The notes under the pieces are model-generated. The model saw only the letters and a list, made by a program, of their open reading frames with translations. It did no database searches and was not told where the DNA came from. A stretch of DNA of 37,998 nucleotides from a virus. The stretch is taken from positions 1-37,998 of IMG/VR virus record IMGVR_UViG_3300006987_000003; one strand, 5' to 3'. The position numbers and the translations under genes are program-made. This document shows, one piece after another, positions 1-7,530 of this stretch (its first letter is position 1; every line of letters begins with the position of its first letter).

Positions 1-218
1 AAATACATCGCAACCATTGTGACAAGTGTTTAATAAAGACTGATAACTATGTATGGTAGGTGTTTAAAGGGCTTGAGGTAATGCGAGGTTATGTCTAAAT
101 ACAATGATTGGTGCGCTTACAGGTACTCGAATTTATTTAGTAAGGTGCTGATATTTATAGTTATTATTATAATATATGTTGACGATACCGCCATCGATAC
201 CGTCATAGGTGAAAATGG
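1..218. other. Gene-poor left edge
   Basis: I see no convincing gene here. A plus-strand frame opens at 91 but runs antisense into the excisionase-like gene and has poor start signals. The stretch is AT-rich around 150-180 and has two copies of CGATACCG (183-190 and 195-202) 12 bp apart, just past the end of the leftward operon. In lambdoid phages this is where Xis/Int arm sites and the integrase gene lie, so the repeats could be protein-binding sites. That is only a positional guess. Confidence 0.4.
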
Positions 219-428
219 CTACTCTTGCGCTTCGAGTTCGACCCCTTCTTTTGGATTCGAATCAATGCCAACAATAGCATCAATTTTTGATTTTAGCCAC
301 TTGTTAGGGCGGCCTTGAATATCTGGCTCAGGTAAAAAACCAGACTTACGGCGTTGGGCCAGTGTGTCGTCAGACTTCCATTGGAATATCTGCTTAAGGT
401 CCTGAGTGGTGTAGTAGATTCCCGTCAT
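219..428 (-). CDS. AlpA/excisionase-like small DNA-binding protein
   Basis: A 69-aa protein, the last gene of the leftward operon. It opens with a segment typical of MerR/AlpA-like winged helices: residues 6-25 read as YYTTQDLKQIF followed by a polar helix, then RKSGFLPEPDIQGRPNKWLKSKID, where the GRPNKW stretch matches the wing seen in AlpA and excisionase proteins. Its start codon overlaps the stop of the upstream gene (ATGA type), so it is probably translationally coupled. Position at the far end of the early left operon fits an excisionase. A small transcriptional regulator is the alternative. Family assignment is from pattern only. Confidence 0.6.
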   Translation of the reverse strand: MTGIYYTTQDLKQIFQWKSDDTLAQRRKSGFLPEPDIQGRPNKWLKSKIDAIVGIDSNPKEGVELEAQE

Positions 429-742
429 TTTGTCACCTCACTTAATTCACCATCGTAAACATAACGCTCGTAAATATTAACCTCTAATCCTGCTGCCTCA
501 AACTTAACCGCTTTCAACCCCTCGATACTTTCTGCCGCTAAAATCAAAGGTCGGACACGCTTCAAGTCAGCTATAACATCATCCCAGAATTTATCATTAT
601 GTGATTCAAGCTCTTTGATTTGATCATCAACCTGACTCATTACAATATGCTTGGCTTTTGCTAACAGGTCACCGCCATCTGATACTAAGCAACCATGACC
701 ACCCTCATGCACACATACCACCTCAACCTCAATTACTTTCAT
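425..742 (-). CDS. Hypothetical early phage protein
   Basis: A 105-aa soluble acidic protein that I do not recognise. It begins MKVIEVEVVCVHEGGHGC and has a helical middle (QVDDQIKELESHNDKFWDDVIADLKR) likely to form an amphipathic helix. I chose the ATG at 742 because AAGGAGAG lies at the right distance; the GTG at 748 would sit too close. The gene overlaps its neighbours slightly at both ends, consistent with one leftward transcript. No membrane segment or signal peptide is visible. Confidence 0.6.
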   Translation of the reverse strand: MKVIEVEVVCVHEGGHGCLVSDGGDLLAKAKHIVMSQVDDQIKELESHNDKFWDDVIADLKRVRPLILAAESIEGLKAVKFEAAGLEVNIYERYVYDGELSEVTK

Positions 743-744
743 AA

Positions 745-1239
745 TCACTCTCCTTTATGCAAATTTTGCATAGTGCTAAATTCACTAGCCAACATCCAAG
801 CGACAATCTTAAACGGATGCCAACCTTCCTTTTGAGTCCAGCCGTGCAAGTACCAATCATCAGGCTTGATATACATATTGTAGAAACCAGTCCATACCTT
901 GCCGCATTCAGTTAATACTAGGCATTTATCTTTGTCGGTTAGCAACTCCTTGCGCTCAGGCAACCGCTCATTAACATCAATCCAAGTCGGCATCGGCTTA
1001 ACATACGGCTGCATCTTCTCGTTGTAGTGATTCCAAGCCCATGCTTTGGCTTCATCAATGGTTGCAAAGCCAGTGGCAAACTTTGTGTATGTACCACCTG
1101 ATAGTAAGTAGTACGCCACCTTAAACTTGCCATTGCCATCATTCATTACTATATAGCCATGCAACAAGCTGTTACTTACAGGCTCTCCAGTGTATTCATC
1201 AACACCCCAAACCAACGGCTGTAACGGTAAATCACTCAT
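745..1239 (-). CDS. DUF551-domain protein with N-terminal AKAWA domain
   Basis: A 164-aa two-part protein. The C-terminal half (from about residue 86) starts WIDVNERLPERKELL and continues to a tryptophan-rich end, the usual look of DUF551, a small phage/prophage domain of unknown function. The N-terminal part contains FATIDEAKAWAWNHYNEK, closely resembling the end of the 69-aa protein encoded just upstream. I placed the start at 1239 (MSDLPLQ), which overlaps the stop of the upstream gene and has a GGGG element at suitable distance; the ATG at 1251 has no ribosome site. A second DUF551-like protein lies at 20604-20804. Confidence 0.65.
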   Translation of the reverse strand: MSDLPLQPLVWGVDEYTGEPVSNSLLHGYIVMNDGNGKFKVAYYLLSGGTYTKFATGFATIDEAKAWAWNHYNEKMQPYVKPMPTWIDVNERLPERKELLTDKDKCLVLTECGKVWTGFYNMYIKPDDWYLHGWTQKEGWHPFKIVAWMLASEFSTMQNLHKGE

Positions 1240-1441
1240 GACTTGCCCCATATTTATTATGATAGTTTTGCGCCCATGCCTTAGCCGCTGCTACGCTGTC
1301 AAAGTCGCTTGATTGAAAAACTGGGTAATCACCTTTTGCGCTATAAATCACACGATGACTACTGCCGATAGTCTCAATTCGATAGCTGTGACTATCGGTG
1401 TACGCCATATCGTTTGTCGTCCAGTTTAGTTTTTGGGTCAT
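1232..1441 (-). CDS. Small AKAWA-motif early protein
   Basis: A 69-aa protein of unknown function. Its C-terminal part, FDSVAAAKAWAQNYHNKYG, resembles a segment in the next gene downstream (FATIDEAKAWAWNHYNEK), so this looks like a free-standing copy of the domain that is fused to DUF551 there. The rest is predicted beta-strand (SYRIETIGSSHRVIYSAKG). It overlaps the following gene by a few bases, suggesting coupling within the leftward operon. Confidence 0.55.
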   Translation of the reverse strand: MTQKLNWTTNDMAYTDSHSYRIETIGSSHRVIYSAKGDYPVFQSSDFDSVAAAKAWAQNYHNKYGASHE

Positions 1442-1453
1442 TTGTTTTTATCC

Positions 1454-1774
1454 TTATCTACTGACTTCAATTATTGCATCAGGGTATTCAATGCAAGCAT
1501 CTAAATAACTTTTAGTGAAATTTATCAATCCGTCAACATCACCCCAGCCATTTTCAGGGTTCATCGCTTTCATTCTTTCATAGTTTAAATACATCATGCC
1601 AAGCGAGCGCCTTAGGTTTTCGATATTATCGGCAGCCCTAACCACGCCTACGTTTTCAGGTCGCCATAAGTAGTGATAAGCGCCGACTATCGCAGCCATA
1701 TCATTGACGTTATGCGTTATATTTCGCGACCACGCACATTCGCCATCTATAATTAAATCAATATCTAAGCTCAT
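1454..1774 (-). CDS. Hypothetical early phage protein
   Basis: A 106-aa protein starting MSLDIDLIIDGECAWSRNIT, with GAYHYLWRPENVGV in the middle and a helical C-terminal half. I chose the ATG at 1774 because AGAGGA lies about 8 nt upstream. A longer frame extends to 1972 but would overlap the next gene by over 100 bases. I do not recognise the family. The opening LDIDLIIDG and conserved-looking HNVNDMAAIVGAYHYLWRPEN pattern are seen in phage proteins of unknown function, so I give no role. Confidence 0.65.
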   Translation of the reverse strand: MSLDIDLIIDGECAWSRNITHNVNDMAAIVGAYHYLWRPENVGVVRAADNIENLRRSLGMMYLNYERMKAMNPENGWGDVDGLINFTKSYLDACIEYPDAIIEVSR

Positions 1775-1856
1775 AACCTCAATCCTCTTATAAAATAGGG
1801 TGCCCGTATCGTGGGCGTTCGGCTTTGCCTTGACTGCTTTTTCAAAGCACATGTAT

Positions 1857-2393
1857 TTATGCTTTCGCTTCCTTAGTAAATTCATCCCATAAATATTCAT
1901 AGTCAAACGGCTGTACCAAGCCCATGACCGGCACTTTCTTCTGCTGCTTAGCTTTAAGCGCTTCAACATCAATTTCTTTCGGGAATTTGGTCATATCTTT
2001 TTGAGCGCGAACAATGATGTAAGTTTCGCTCATATTCATAAGACCACTACCGTTACGTGCTGCATCGACTGCCATGTTTGCGGCGTCCGGTATCGTTTCC
2101 CGACCGCCATAACTTTGATATTCAATAGTCGCGCAATATCTTTTGCCGTCGGTCATAAAGACGTGGGCAGTGACTACAAACATACGCGGCTCATTCATGA
2201 TCGTTGCGCGCACTTTTGGGCTTACCCAGTCGCCTTCGTACTCAGTGCGGATTCTTACTTCATTCGGGGTGAATGAGTTATTAAGCGGTATGCGCATAAA
2301 GCCTTCGTACATTTCAGGCTTACTTGCTTTAACCTGGTTCGCCTTTTTTATTGCCGACTTTTTGCGTTTGTCGCGGTTCTTAATCTTGGACAT
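1857..2393 (-). CDS. Hypothetical basic early protein
   Basis: A 178-aa protein with a strongly basic N-terminus (MSKIKNRDKRKKSAIKKANQVKASK) that could contact nucleic acid, followed by a mixed region rich in beta-strand. It has a good AAAGGA ribosome site and begins 11 nt after the helicase stop, so it belongs to the same transcript. I do not recognise the family. Being just downstream of the helicase hints at a replication or recombination accessory role, but nothing in the sequence confirms this. Confidence 0.65.
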   Translation of the reverse strand: MSKIKNRDKRKKSAIKKANQVKASKPEMYEGFMRIPLNNSFTPNEVRIRTEYEGDWVSPKVRATIMNEPRMFVVTAHVFMTDGKRYCATIEYQSYGGRETIPDAANMAVDAARNGSGLMNMSETYIIVRAQKDMTKFPKEIDVEALKAKQQKKVPVMGLVQPFDYEYLWDEFTKEAKA

Positions 2394-2404
2394 GGTTTGG
2401 TCCT

Positions 2405-4114
2405 TTAAAATGGAATTAAGTTGCCCGCACTGCTGGGTTTATAACTGATAACTTTTGGCATGTTTGGCGTATTACCGTACTGATATTTTTTAACTTGCAT
2501 AAACTTGCCGTTACGTTGGCACATAATGCGAGTTGGTAGAGCAATAACGCCTTGGCTTGGGTCGTGAATAACTTCAAGCGCTTCATCTACGGTAAATGGC
2601 ACATTGGCGTGTGGCATGTGATCAGTCCACCATTGGCAGCCCATGCGTAGAGCAAAGCCTTCGTGTTCGAAGCACTTCCATTCGCTGATAGGTTCTTCAA
2701 GCTCGCTGTAAAAGTAATCAATCCGCATGGTTGGCGCTTTGCCATTCTTGCCCGGGTGCTTGTAATAACCGATTTGCTGAATATCAAACCATTCTTCAGG
2801 CGGCGTTTGGAAGCCATGCAAGGGCATTGCTTGACCAGCCTTAAAGCCGTGCGGGTCTTTGCTATCACTTGGCATGAACGCGCCACACTCGATACATTCA
2901 TCAAGGTGGATAGGATTAGGGTTTCCGCAATCAGGGCAATATTTAAATGGTGCGCCTTGTTCGGTTGTACTGTTCTGCTTGTTGCGACCTTTGATCAGGT
3001 TGACGGGCCCAAGGTCACGAGTGGTTGATGTGTAATCAAGCCATAAGCAATCCTTTTTACCATCTGCAATCCGCATACCGCGTCCAGCAATCTGCACGTA
3101 AAGAACGGGCGATTTGGTCGGGCGAAGCAGGGCGATAAGGTCAGTTTCAGGCGCATCAAATCCGGTGGTTAAGCAAGCGACGTTGACAAGGCAATCAATA
3201 ACATCGGGGTGACTGCCAGTGGGTGCTTTGTAGTCAAGCAATGTTGCATCGCGTATTCGTGCGGGCGTTTTGCTAGTGACAATGCTTGCTTTAATCTTGC
3301 CACGGTGATTGATTTCATCGAGTACCGCTTGGGCATGAGCAATGGTGACGCAGAACACTAACCACTTTTTGCGCTCTGTGCCACGCTTGAACATATCGTC
3401 AACGGTTGATTTAATGATGGCGGGGTCAATAACTGCACCTTCCAAGTCTTTAATCACATAATCACCGCCAGCTACTTTTACATTGCTTGTATCGATGGTT
3501 TCAGGCGTTTCAGTATCGATGACGAGTGGCGCAAGGTATCCTTGTTCAAGCAATTCATCCATGGACACGCGAGTGGCTGTGCCTTTAAATAATGGGTCCT
3601 TGCCTTGCCATAGCCATACGCCATCACCGCGAAAGGGCGTGCCAGTAAAGCCAATGGTGCAAAGGTAAGGACTGCCAAATTCTTTAAGCTGACTGATAAA
3701 GGTGCGGTACATACCGGCATTGTCGGTATTGACGTTATGACATTCGTCGACGACCAGTAGATTTACAGTGCCGAGCTCGTGAGCTCGTTTTGCAATACTG
3801 CCAATGGTTGCAAAGATGATTTGTGATTCAACGTCTTTTTGACCAAGGGCAGCACTGCAAACACCGGCGGGTGCTTCTGGCCATATTGCCCGTAGCTTGT
3901 CCAAATTTTGTTGGCACAGCTCTTTGCTAGCGACGCACATAACAATGCGCGTCTGTGGGTACTGCTCAATAGCACGTCGGCAAAATTCAGCAATGATGAT
4001 TGACTTACCTGCGCCGACACAAGCATCGACAACGGGATTGCCGTCAGGGTGACGATTCAGCCAATCATACAATTCAGTGAGCGTGCGCTCTTGGTAGTTT
4101 CTTAGCTTATACAC
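2405..4114 (-). CDS. Superfamily 2 DEAD/DEAH-box DNA helicase
   Basis: A 569-aa ATP-dependent helicase. It carries a Walker A motif (CVGAGKS, residues 32-38), motif II DECH (123-126), motif III-like TGTP (157-160) and an arginine-rich motif VI (QIAGRGMRIADG). After the helicase core is a four-cysteine zinc ribbon (YCPDCG...CIECG), then about 150 residues of unknown fold. The arrangement resembles phage helicases of the RecQ/Rad25/UvsW type that remodel forks or D-loops. The start codon is GTG at 4114, with AGAGGA 9 nt upstream. It lies directly after a small ORF and the nuclease gene, so nuclease and helicase are probably made together for recombination or replication. Confidence 0.9.
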   Translation of the reverse strand: MYKLRNYQERTLTELYDWLNRHPDGNPVVDACVGAGKSIIIAEFCRRAIEQYPQTRIVMCVASKELCQQNLDKLRAIWPEAPAGVCSAALGQKDVESQIIFATIGSIAKRAHELGTVNLLVVDECHNVNTDNAGMYRTFISQLKEFGSPYLCTIGFTGTPFRGDGVWLWQGKDPLFKGTATRVSMDELLEQGYLAPLVIDTETPETIDTSNVKVAGGDYVIKDLEGAVIDPAIIKSTVDDMFKRGTERKKWLVFCVTIAHAQAVLDEINHRGKIKASIVTSKTPARIRDATLLDYKAPTGSHPDVIDCLVNVACLTTGFDAPETDLIALLRPTKSPVLYVQIAGRGMRIADGKKDCLWLDYTSTTRDLGPVNLIKGRNKQNSTTEQGAPFKYCPDCGNPNPIHLDECIECGAFMPSDSKDPHGFKAGQAMPLHGFQTPPEEWFDIQQIGYYKHPGKNGKAPTMRIDYFYSELEEPISEWKCFEHEGFALRMGCQWWTDHMPHANVPFTVDEALEVIHDPSQGVIALPTRIMCQRNGKFMQVKKYQYGNTPNMPKVISYKPSSAGNLIPF

Positions 4115-4444
4115 TTAATCATCCTCTCTATCTATCAAACTATGTTCCCAATCGTCGGCATCAAAACCCTTTCCGATGAAAAGTCTGTCTGTGAAATCAC
4201 CTGTTAGAGTGTGTACGAATTGGTTTCCACAACTCTCAACCGGCAAATCGTAGGCAAAAGCGCAGCCGTCTGCCTCTATGCCTATATGCCGCCATCTCTC
4301 ATGTAGGAAGCAAAAAATACTAGGGTCTAATTTTTTAAACTTTGATAGCTGACTAACATAAATCTCGTCACCGGTAAGGTCGCTCGAAGAACCTTTCACT
4401 GTCTTAGTTTCCTTATTGATTACCGCTTGCGTTAGCTTTTTCAT
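4115..4444 (-). CDS. Hypothetical protein between nuclease and helicase
   Basis: A 109-aa protein with a basic N-terminus (MKKLTQAVINKETKTVKG) and an acidic C-terminus (DADDWEHSLIDREDD). It starts within the stop of the nuclease gene (ATGA overlap) with a GAGGTG ribosome site and ends next to the helicase start, so the three are tightly coupled. I do not recognise the family. Constant linkage with nuclease and helicase would support an accessory role. Confidence 0.65.
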   Translation of the reverse strand: MKKLTQAVINKETKTVKGSSSDLTGDEIYVSQLSKFKKLDPSIFCFLHERWRHIGIEADGCAFAYDLPVESCGNQFVHTLTGDFTDRLFIGKGFDADDWEHSLIDREDD

Positions 4445-5616
4445 AATTTCACCTCATATTCTGCTTGGCTAACAATTGAGCCGTTGCCGTTATTCACGTA
4501 GCAATCACTGTCACCCGTTCTGCAGTACCAAACAACGGTTGCGCCAAGTGCGGTTTCTTCAGCTTCTAGCACGCTTAGATTTGGCAGTAATTGCGGCACC
4601 CATCTGTGTTCGCTACAGCCTTCTAATTGCTGCTCATAGGGCAATGTAGTGTTACGCAGCTCGCATAACCATGTGCCGTCAGTTTGCGGTGTGCTATGTA
4701 TGCAAGTACGGCAATTGACGTTTGGCAGTGGGTCGGGGATAACATCAACACCACCATGGCAGTAATCAGAATAGGCGCAAAATCTGCACTCAAACCAATC
4801 AGGCTTTTCGCTTATTCGCATTGGTGGTTCTTCAGCAAAGATAATGCGACGTGCACGCTCAACGTATTCTTCAGCTTTTACTTTGTCGTACTCGATGCGC
4901 TCAGCGTAGAGCGTGTCATCGTTCTTGTTTTTTGCTAAGTAGAAAGCACGAGTTAAGCCAAGGCCCAGCATATAAACTTGGACTTGTGCAAAGTGCATGG
5001 GCTTTGATTTTTCAACGCCGTCTTTTAATAGCAGCTTGAATGACTTGTCGTTGTGCGTTTTAAACTCGCATAAGTGCCACGTCTTAGGTGCTTCCTTAAT
5101 GCCAATGGCAACGCCGTCCGCATGACCTCGAAAGTGTCCGCCATGGAACTGAACGCCAAACTGTTGGCCAGTACGATCATCGACTTCGTAAACTTCGATA
5201 CCAGCATCACGCATGTTTTTGACCATGCGCGGTTCTTCAAGATGACCCGTTTCAAACAAGCGCAGTAAGCGACCGTCGAAGTCTTCAAAGTGTACCCAGC
5301 GGAAGTCGTACCACAATTGACGGGCGCATGACTTACCAATGATAGAGCCGCCAAGGTAACGACGTGGTGAGTCGCTGTGCTTGGCTTTGATGCCGTCATA
5401 TAAGGCATTCAATGTTGCGTCGTCTTTGACGTGTTCGGTTAAATCAGCCATTTCTAATGATTCCTGATGTTTGCGCTCTTTAAATTCACGCATAGCAAAT
5501 ACGCAATCGGCATGAATGGTTCGCCATTCGCCACAATTACGCTCGAAGTGTCCTTGACCTTTTTCTACCCAACCTTTGCAGTAGTAACATGGCCCAGGAT
5601 GTTTATTCCTAGCCAT
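4441..5616 (-). CDS. Cas4/AddB-like PD-(D/E)XK exonuclease with Fe-S cysteine pattern
   Basis: A 391-aa nuclease. The PD-(D/E)XK core shows GHADG (Asp167), EFK (Glu184, Lys186) and QVQVYM (Gln211, RecB-type motif III). Cys97, just before the core, and a C-terminal CX2CX5C cluster (Cys278, 281, 287) match the four cysteines that hold a 4Fe-4S cluster in Cas4 and AddB nucleases. There are extra cysteines at the N-terminus (CYYCKG) and after residue 300 (CRTC, then WLCE and GCSEH), probably zinc sites. It likely resects DNA ends to make single strands for the ATPase and DUF669 protein encoded upstream. The start has a GAGGGC site and overlaps the preceding gene by 8 nt. Confidence 0.85.
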   Translation of the reverse strand: MARNKHPGPCYYCKGWVEKGQGHFERNCGEWRTIHADCVFAMREFKERKHQESLEMADLTEHVKDDATLNALYDGIKAKHSDSPRRYLGGSIIGKSCARQLWYDFRWVHFEDFDGRLLRLFETGHLEEPRMVKNMRDAGIEVYEVDDRTGQQFGVQFHGGHFRGHADGVAIGIKEAPKTWHLCEFKTHNDKSFKLLLKDGVEKSKPMHFAQVQVYMLGLGLTRAFYLAKNKNDDTLYAERIEYDKVKAEEYVERARRIIFAEEPPMRISEKPDWFECRFCAYSDYCHGGVDVIPDPLPNVNCRTCIHSTPQTDGTWLCELRNTTLPYEQQLEGCSEHRWVPQLLPNLSVLEAEETALGATVVWYCRTGDSDCYVNNGNGSIVSQAEYEVKL

Positions 5617-6106
5617 GTTTTAAGCCCTCTAAGGTGTCTTCCAATATCCAGCCGACTGCTGTTTTGTCACTGGTGCTGAGTGTGAGCACGTTTAAGTCAT
5701 TATCACGTAGCTGTCTGATCATCTTAAAAATGGTCTGACGTGAGCGTTCGCCAAAGTCTTCAATCTTGATAAGCTCTTTGTTTCTTAGACGCATTTCAAA
5801 ATTTGCCAAGTCATCGTTGTACTGCTTGACGCTTTCGCTAAATCTAATCTGACCAGTTGACACTCTGGTGTAGGTCTTAGCGGGCTTTCTTTTGACAGCT
5901 TTGGCACGCTTGGGTGCAAGCTCATCTTTGGGCTTGTCTTTATCAAACAAGCGTGACGGGTTTCTGCCATACGCTGCATGGACTTCATCACTGACGGTAA
6001 TGCCAGTCATGTTTTCAGCTTTACGGTGAGGATTATCTTCAAGCCACTGATCAGCAACCGATAGAGGCGTTATTTCGCGTTTGATTTGATTGGTACGTAT
6101 AAGCAT
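5609..6106 (-). CDS. Winged-helix-like protein with VGWILED C-terminus
   Basis: A 165-aa protein with a long basic middle (PKRAKAVKRKPAKTYTR) and a compact C-terminal domain of about 60 residues, EDFGERSRQTIFKMIRQL followed by KTAVGWILEDTL, which looks like a helix-turn-helix with a final strand. The same layout ends the 75-aa protein at 11825-12052, which has EDFKAAG and KALIGWILADEIL. I infer a shared DNA-binding domain. The ribosome site AAGGAA is 8 nt before the ATG. A hairpin and an inverted repeat lie in the 141-bp gap upstream of it. Confidence 0.65.
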   Translation of the reverse strand: MLIRTNQIKREITPLSVADQWLEDNPHRKAENMTGITVSDEVHAAYGRNPSRLFDKDKPKDELAPKRAKAVKRKPAKTYTRVSTGQIRFSESVKQYNDDLANFEMRLRNKELIKIEDFGERSRQTIFKMIRQLRDNDLNVLTLSTSDKTAVGWILEDTLEGLKHG

Positions 6107-6149
6107 CGTTTTATTCCTTACTTTCGTTTTAGTTTGCGTTCATTTTGAG

Positions 6150-6194
6150 GTGCCAACTGGTTCGACTGTGTGATTACTTACACCCAGTTGACAC
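6150..6194. repeat. Near-perfect 11-bp inverted repeat
   Basis: GTGCCAACTGG (6150-6160) and CCAGTTGACAC (6184-6194) are complementary at 10 of 11 positions, separated by 23 bp. It lies in the gap between the DUF669 gene and the winged-helix gene. It could be an operator for the winged-helix protein encoded next to it or a stem in the leftward transcript. Confidence 0.6.
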
Positions 6195-6208
6195 ATGAAA
6201 ATAAAGGC

Positions 6209-6238
6209 GGGTAAGCGATGTTCTGCTTACCCTTTTTT
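6209..6238 (+). terminator. Hairpin with T-tract, antisense to the left operon
   Basis: GGGTAAGC (6209-6216) pairs perfectly with GCTTACCC (6225-6232) and is followed by six T on the plus strand. It therefore has the shape of an intrinsic terminator for plus-strand (antisense) transcription. On the operon's own strand it gives the same stem but without a clean U-tract. It may stop antisense RNA or act as a processing or pausing hairpin between two genes of the left operon. Confidence 0.6.
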
Positions 6239-6247
6239 ATCTAACGA

Positions 6248-6772
6248 TTAACCACGCTGCCAAGGTGGTAAATCACTTTGAGCTGCTGCAGGTTGCTGTG
6301 CTGAGGTTGGTTGACCCTGGGCAGTCACTTGCGGTTGTGCGCTAAACTGTGGGCGACCACCACCAGCGATGGCGGCGAACTTCTTAACTTCATTGCTTGG
6401 GTCATATTGGCCAGTCTTGTCTATACGGATAGACACTTTGATTTCCATCGGGATACCGTGCAAATCGCTGCTGTCTTGTACTGATGACTTGCCGCACGCA
6501 CTAACAAGCTGTGCCATTTGCTTACGTCCGATTTGCTGTGCAATAGGATTGCTATTGCGTAGCGTGATATCTTGAAAGATAAGGCGACCCGCGTGATGGC
6601 CGTCAAGGATTTTTAAGCCAAGGCTTAAGCGGTTGCCACTGCCTGAGTTGTTATCTTTAATCTCAGAGCGGGTGATTTCAGCGGTATAAGTACCGGCTGG
6701 AATTGGGTCGAAATCGTTTTTGTGTGCTTCTTGGATTTCGGTTTGGTCAAACTGCAGGTCTAATAGAGCCAT
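6248..6772 (-). CDS. DUF669-family phage protein, ssDNA-binding-like
   Basis: A 174-aa protein matching the DUF669 pattern: DFDPIPAGTYTAEITRSEIKD, then a beta-barrel-like core with LKILDGHHAGRLIFQDITL. After residue 135 comes a glutamine- and alanine-rich linker ending DLPPWQRG, so the layout (OB-like core, flexible tail, short conserved tip) is like single-stranded DNA-binding proteins. DUF669 genes usually sit beside phage recombination ATPases, as here. It likely coats single-stranded DNA for the neighbouring ATPase; that role is inferred from layout and context. AAGGAA lies 8 nt before the ATG. Confidence 0.8.
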   Translation of the reverse strand: MALLDLQFDQTEIQEAHKNDFDPIPAGTYTAEITRSEIKDNNSGSGNRLSLGLKILDGHHAGRLIFQDITLRNSNPIAQQIGRKQMAQLVSACGKSSVQDSSDLHGIPMEIKVSIRIDKTGQYDPSNEVKKFAAIAGGGRPQFSAQPQVTAQGQPTSAQQPAAAQSDLPPWQRG

Positions 6773-6783
6773 GATTAAATTCC

Positions 6784-7530
6784 TTATGCTTCGTTAGTTT
6801 CGATACTGGTTTCAGTTTCGTTTGATTGGATTACTTCGATTTGTTGCTTATCGCCACGAATTTTCGCAGCGATGGCGGCCAAGTTGGGACGTTCTGCCAT
6901 ATCTAATTTGCCGCTACGGTCTTTTGCAGGGTACTTAGTATCGGCTTGGGTTTGCAGGTAATGCAGGGGAATACCTTGATCATCTTTCTCGACTTTCATT
7001 AAAAATACTTCATCGAAAAAGTAGGGGATGTTTGCGGTCAGCTTTTGACCAGGGAACATCGGACGGTAACGGACGACTTTTGCATCGTCTTGGTAAGATT
7101 CCATCTTGGCGCTAAAGTAGACATTGCGTGGCAAGTCACGATAAGCACGGATAACGTCTTCCACCTTTTCTTGCATGACGCCGTAAGCGGCGCGTGGATC
7201 CTTCGATTCTTTCTTGGCTTGGTTCAGCACGACTTCTGCAATCTCACTGATACTGTCTAAGCAAATCCAGTCGTATGACAGACCTTGCTCAGTCGTCGTG
7301 AGCCATGTATAAGCTTCCAATAGGTCGTTATATGACTCGATAAGCACGACTGGTATGTCGGCATCGGCAATTGAAAGCAGACCTGATTCAGCGGATAGAA
7401 TGACCGTCTTACTATGGTCGGGCGTGGTGGCGCAAAGGACTGTTTTACCAGCACCCGCTTGACCGTAGACCAGCACTTTGACGCCGTTTGCTTGCGCTTG
7501 TTCGCGGGTGGTCGTTAATTTAATGGCCAT
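6784..7530 (-). CDS. RecA-fold AAA_24 ATPase, Sak4-like recombinase candidate
   Basis: A 248-aa P-loop ATPase. Walker A is GQAGAGKT (residues 23-30) and the Walker B strand is DWICLDSISEI (Asp92). The short RecA-like core with little else matches the phage AAA_24/Sak4 type, which anneals single strands and is helped by a partner SSB. Its ATG abuts the upstream stop (TAGATG), so the two genes are coupled. Downstream are the DUF669 protein and the Cas4-like nuclease, a full end-processing and annealing set. The final 35 residues are charged and probably flexible. Confidence 0.8.
   Translation of the reverse strand: MAIKLTTTREQAQANGVKVLVYGQAGAGKTVLCATTPDHSKTVILSAESGLLSIADADIPVVLIESYNDLLEAYTWLTTTEQGLSYDWICLDSISEIAEVVLNQAKKESKDPRAAYGVMQEKVEDVIRAYRDLPRNVYFSAKMESYQDDAKVVRYRPMFPGQKLTANIPYFFDEVFLMKVEKDDQGIPLHYLQTQADTKYPAKDRSGKLDMAERPNLAAIAAKIRGDKQQIEVIQSNETETSIETNEA

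Noticed and set aside
183-202. Two CGATACCG copies near the left end as an attachment site
   Set aside because: Too short and no integrase is in view; kept only as a note in the left-edge entry.
91-318. Plus-strand frame of 75 codons at the left edge
   Set aside because: Weak start region, a low-complexity hydrophobic run from AT-rich DNA, and its second half lies antisense over the excisionase-like gene.
2143-2448. 101-codon plus-strand frame opposite the left operon
   Set aside because: Lies antisense to two well-supported genes with no promoter or ribosome site.
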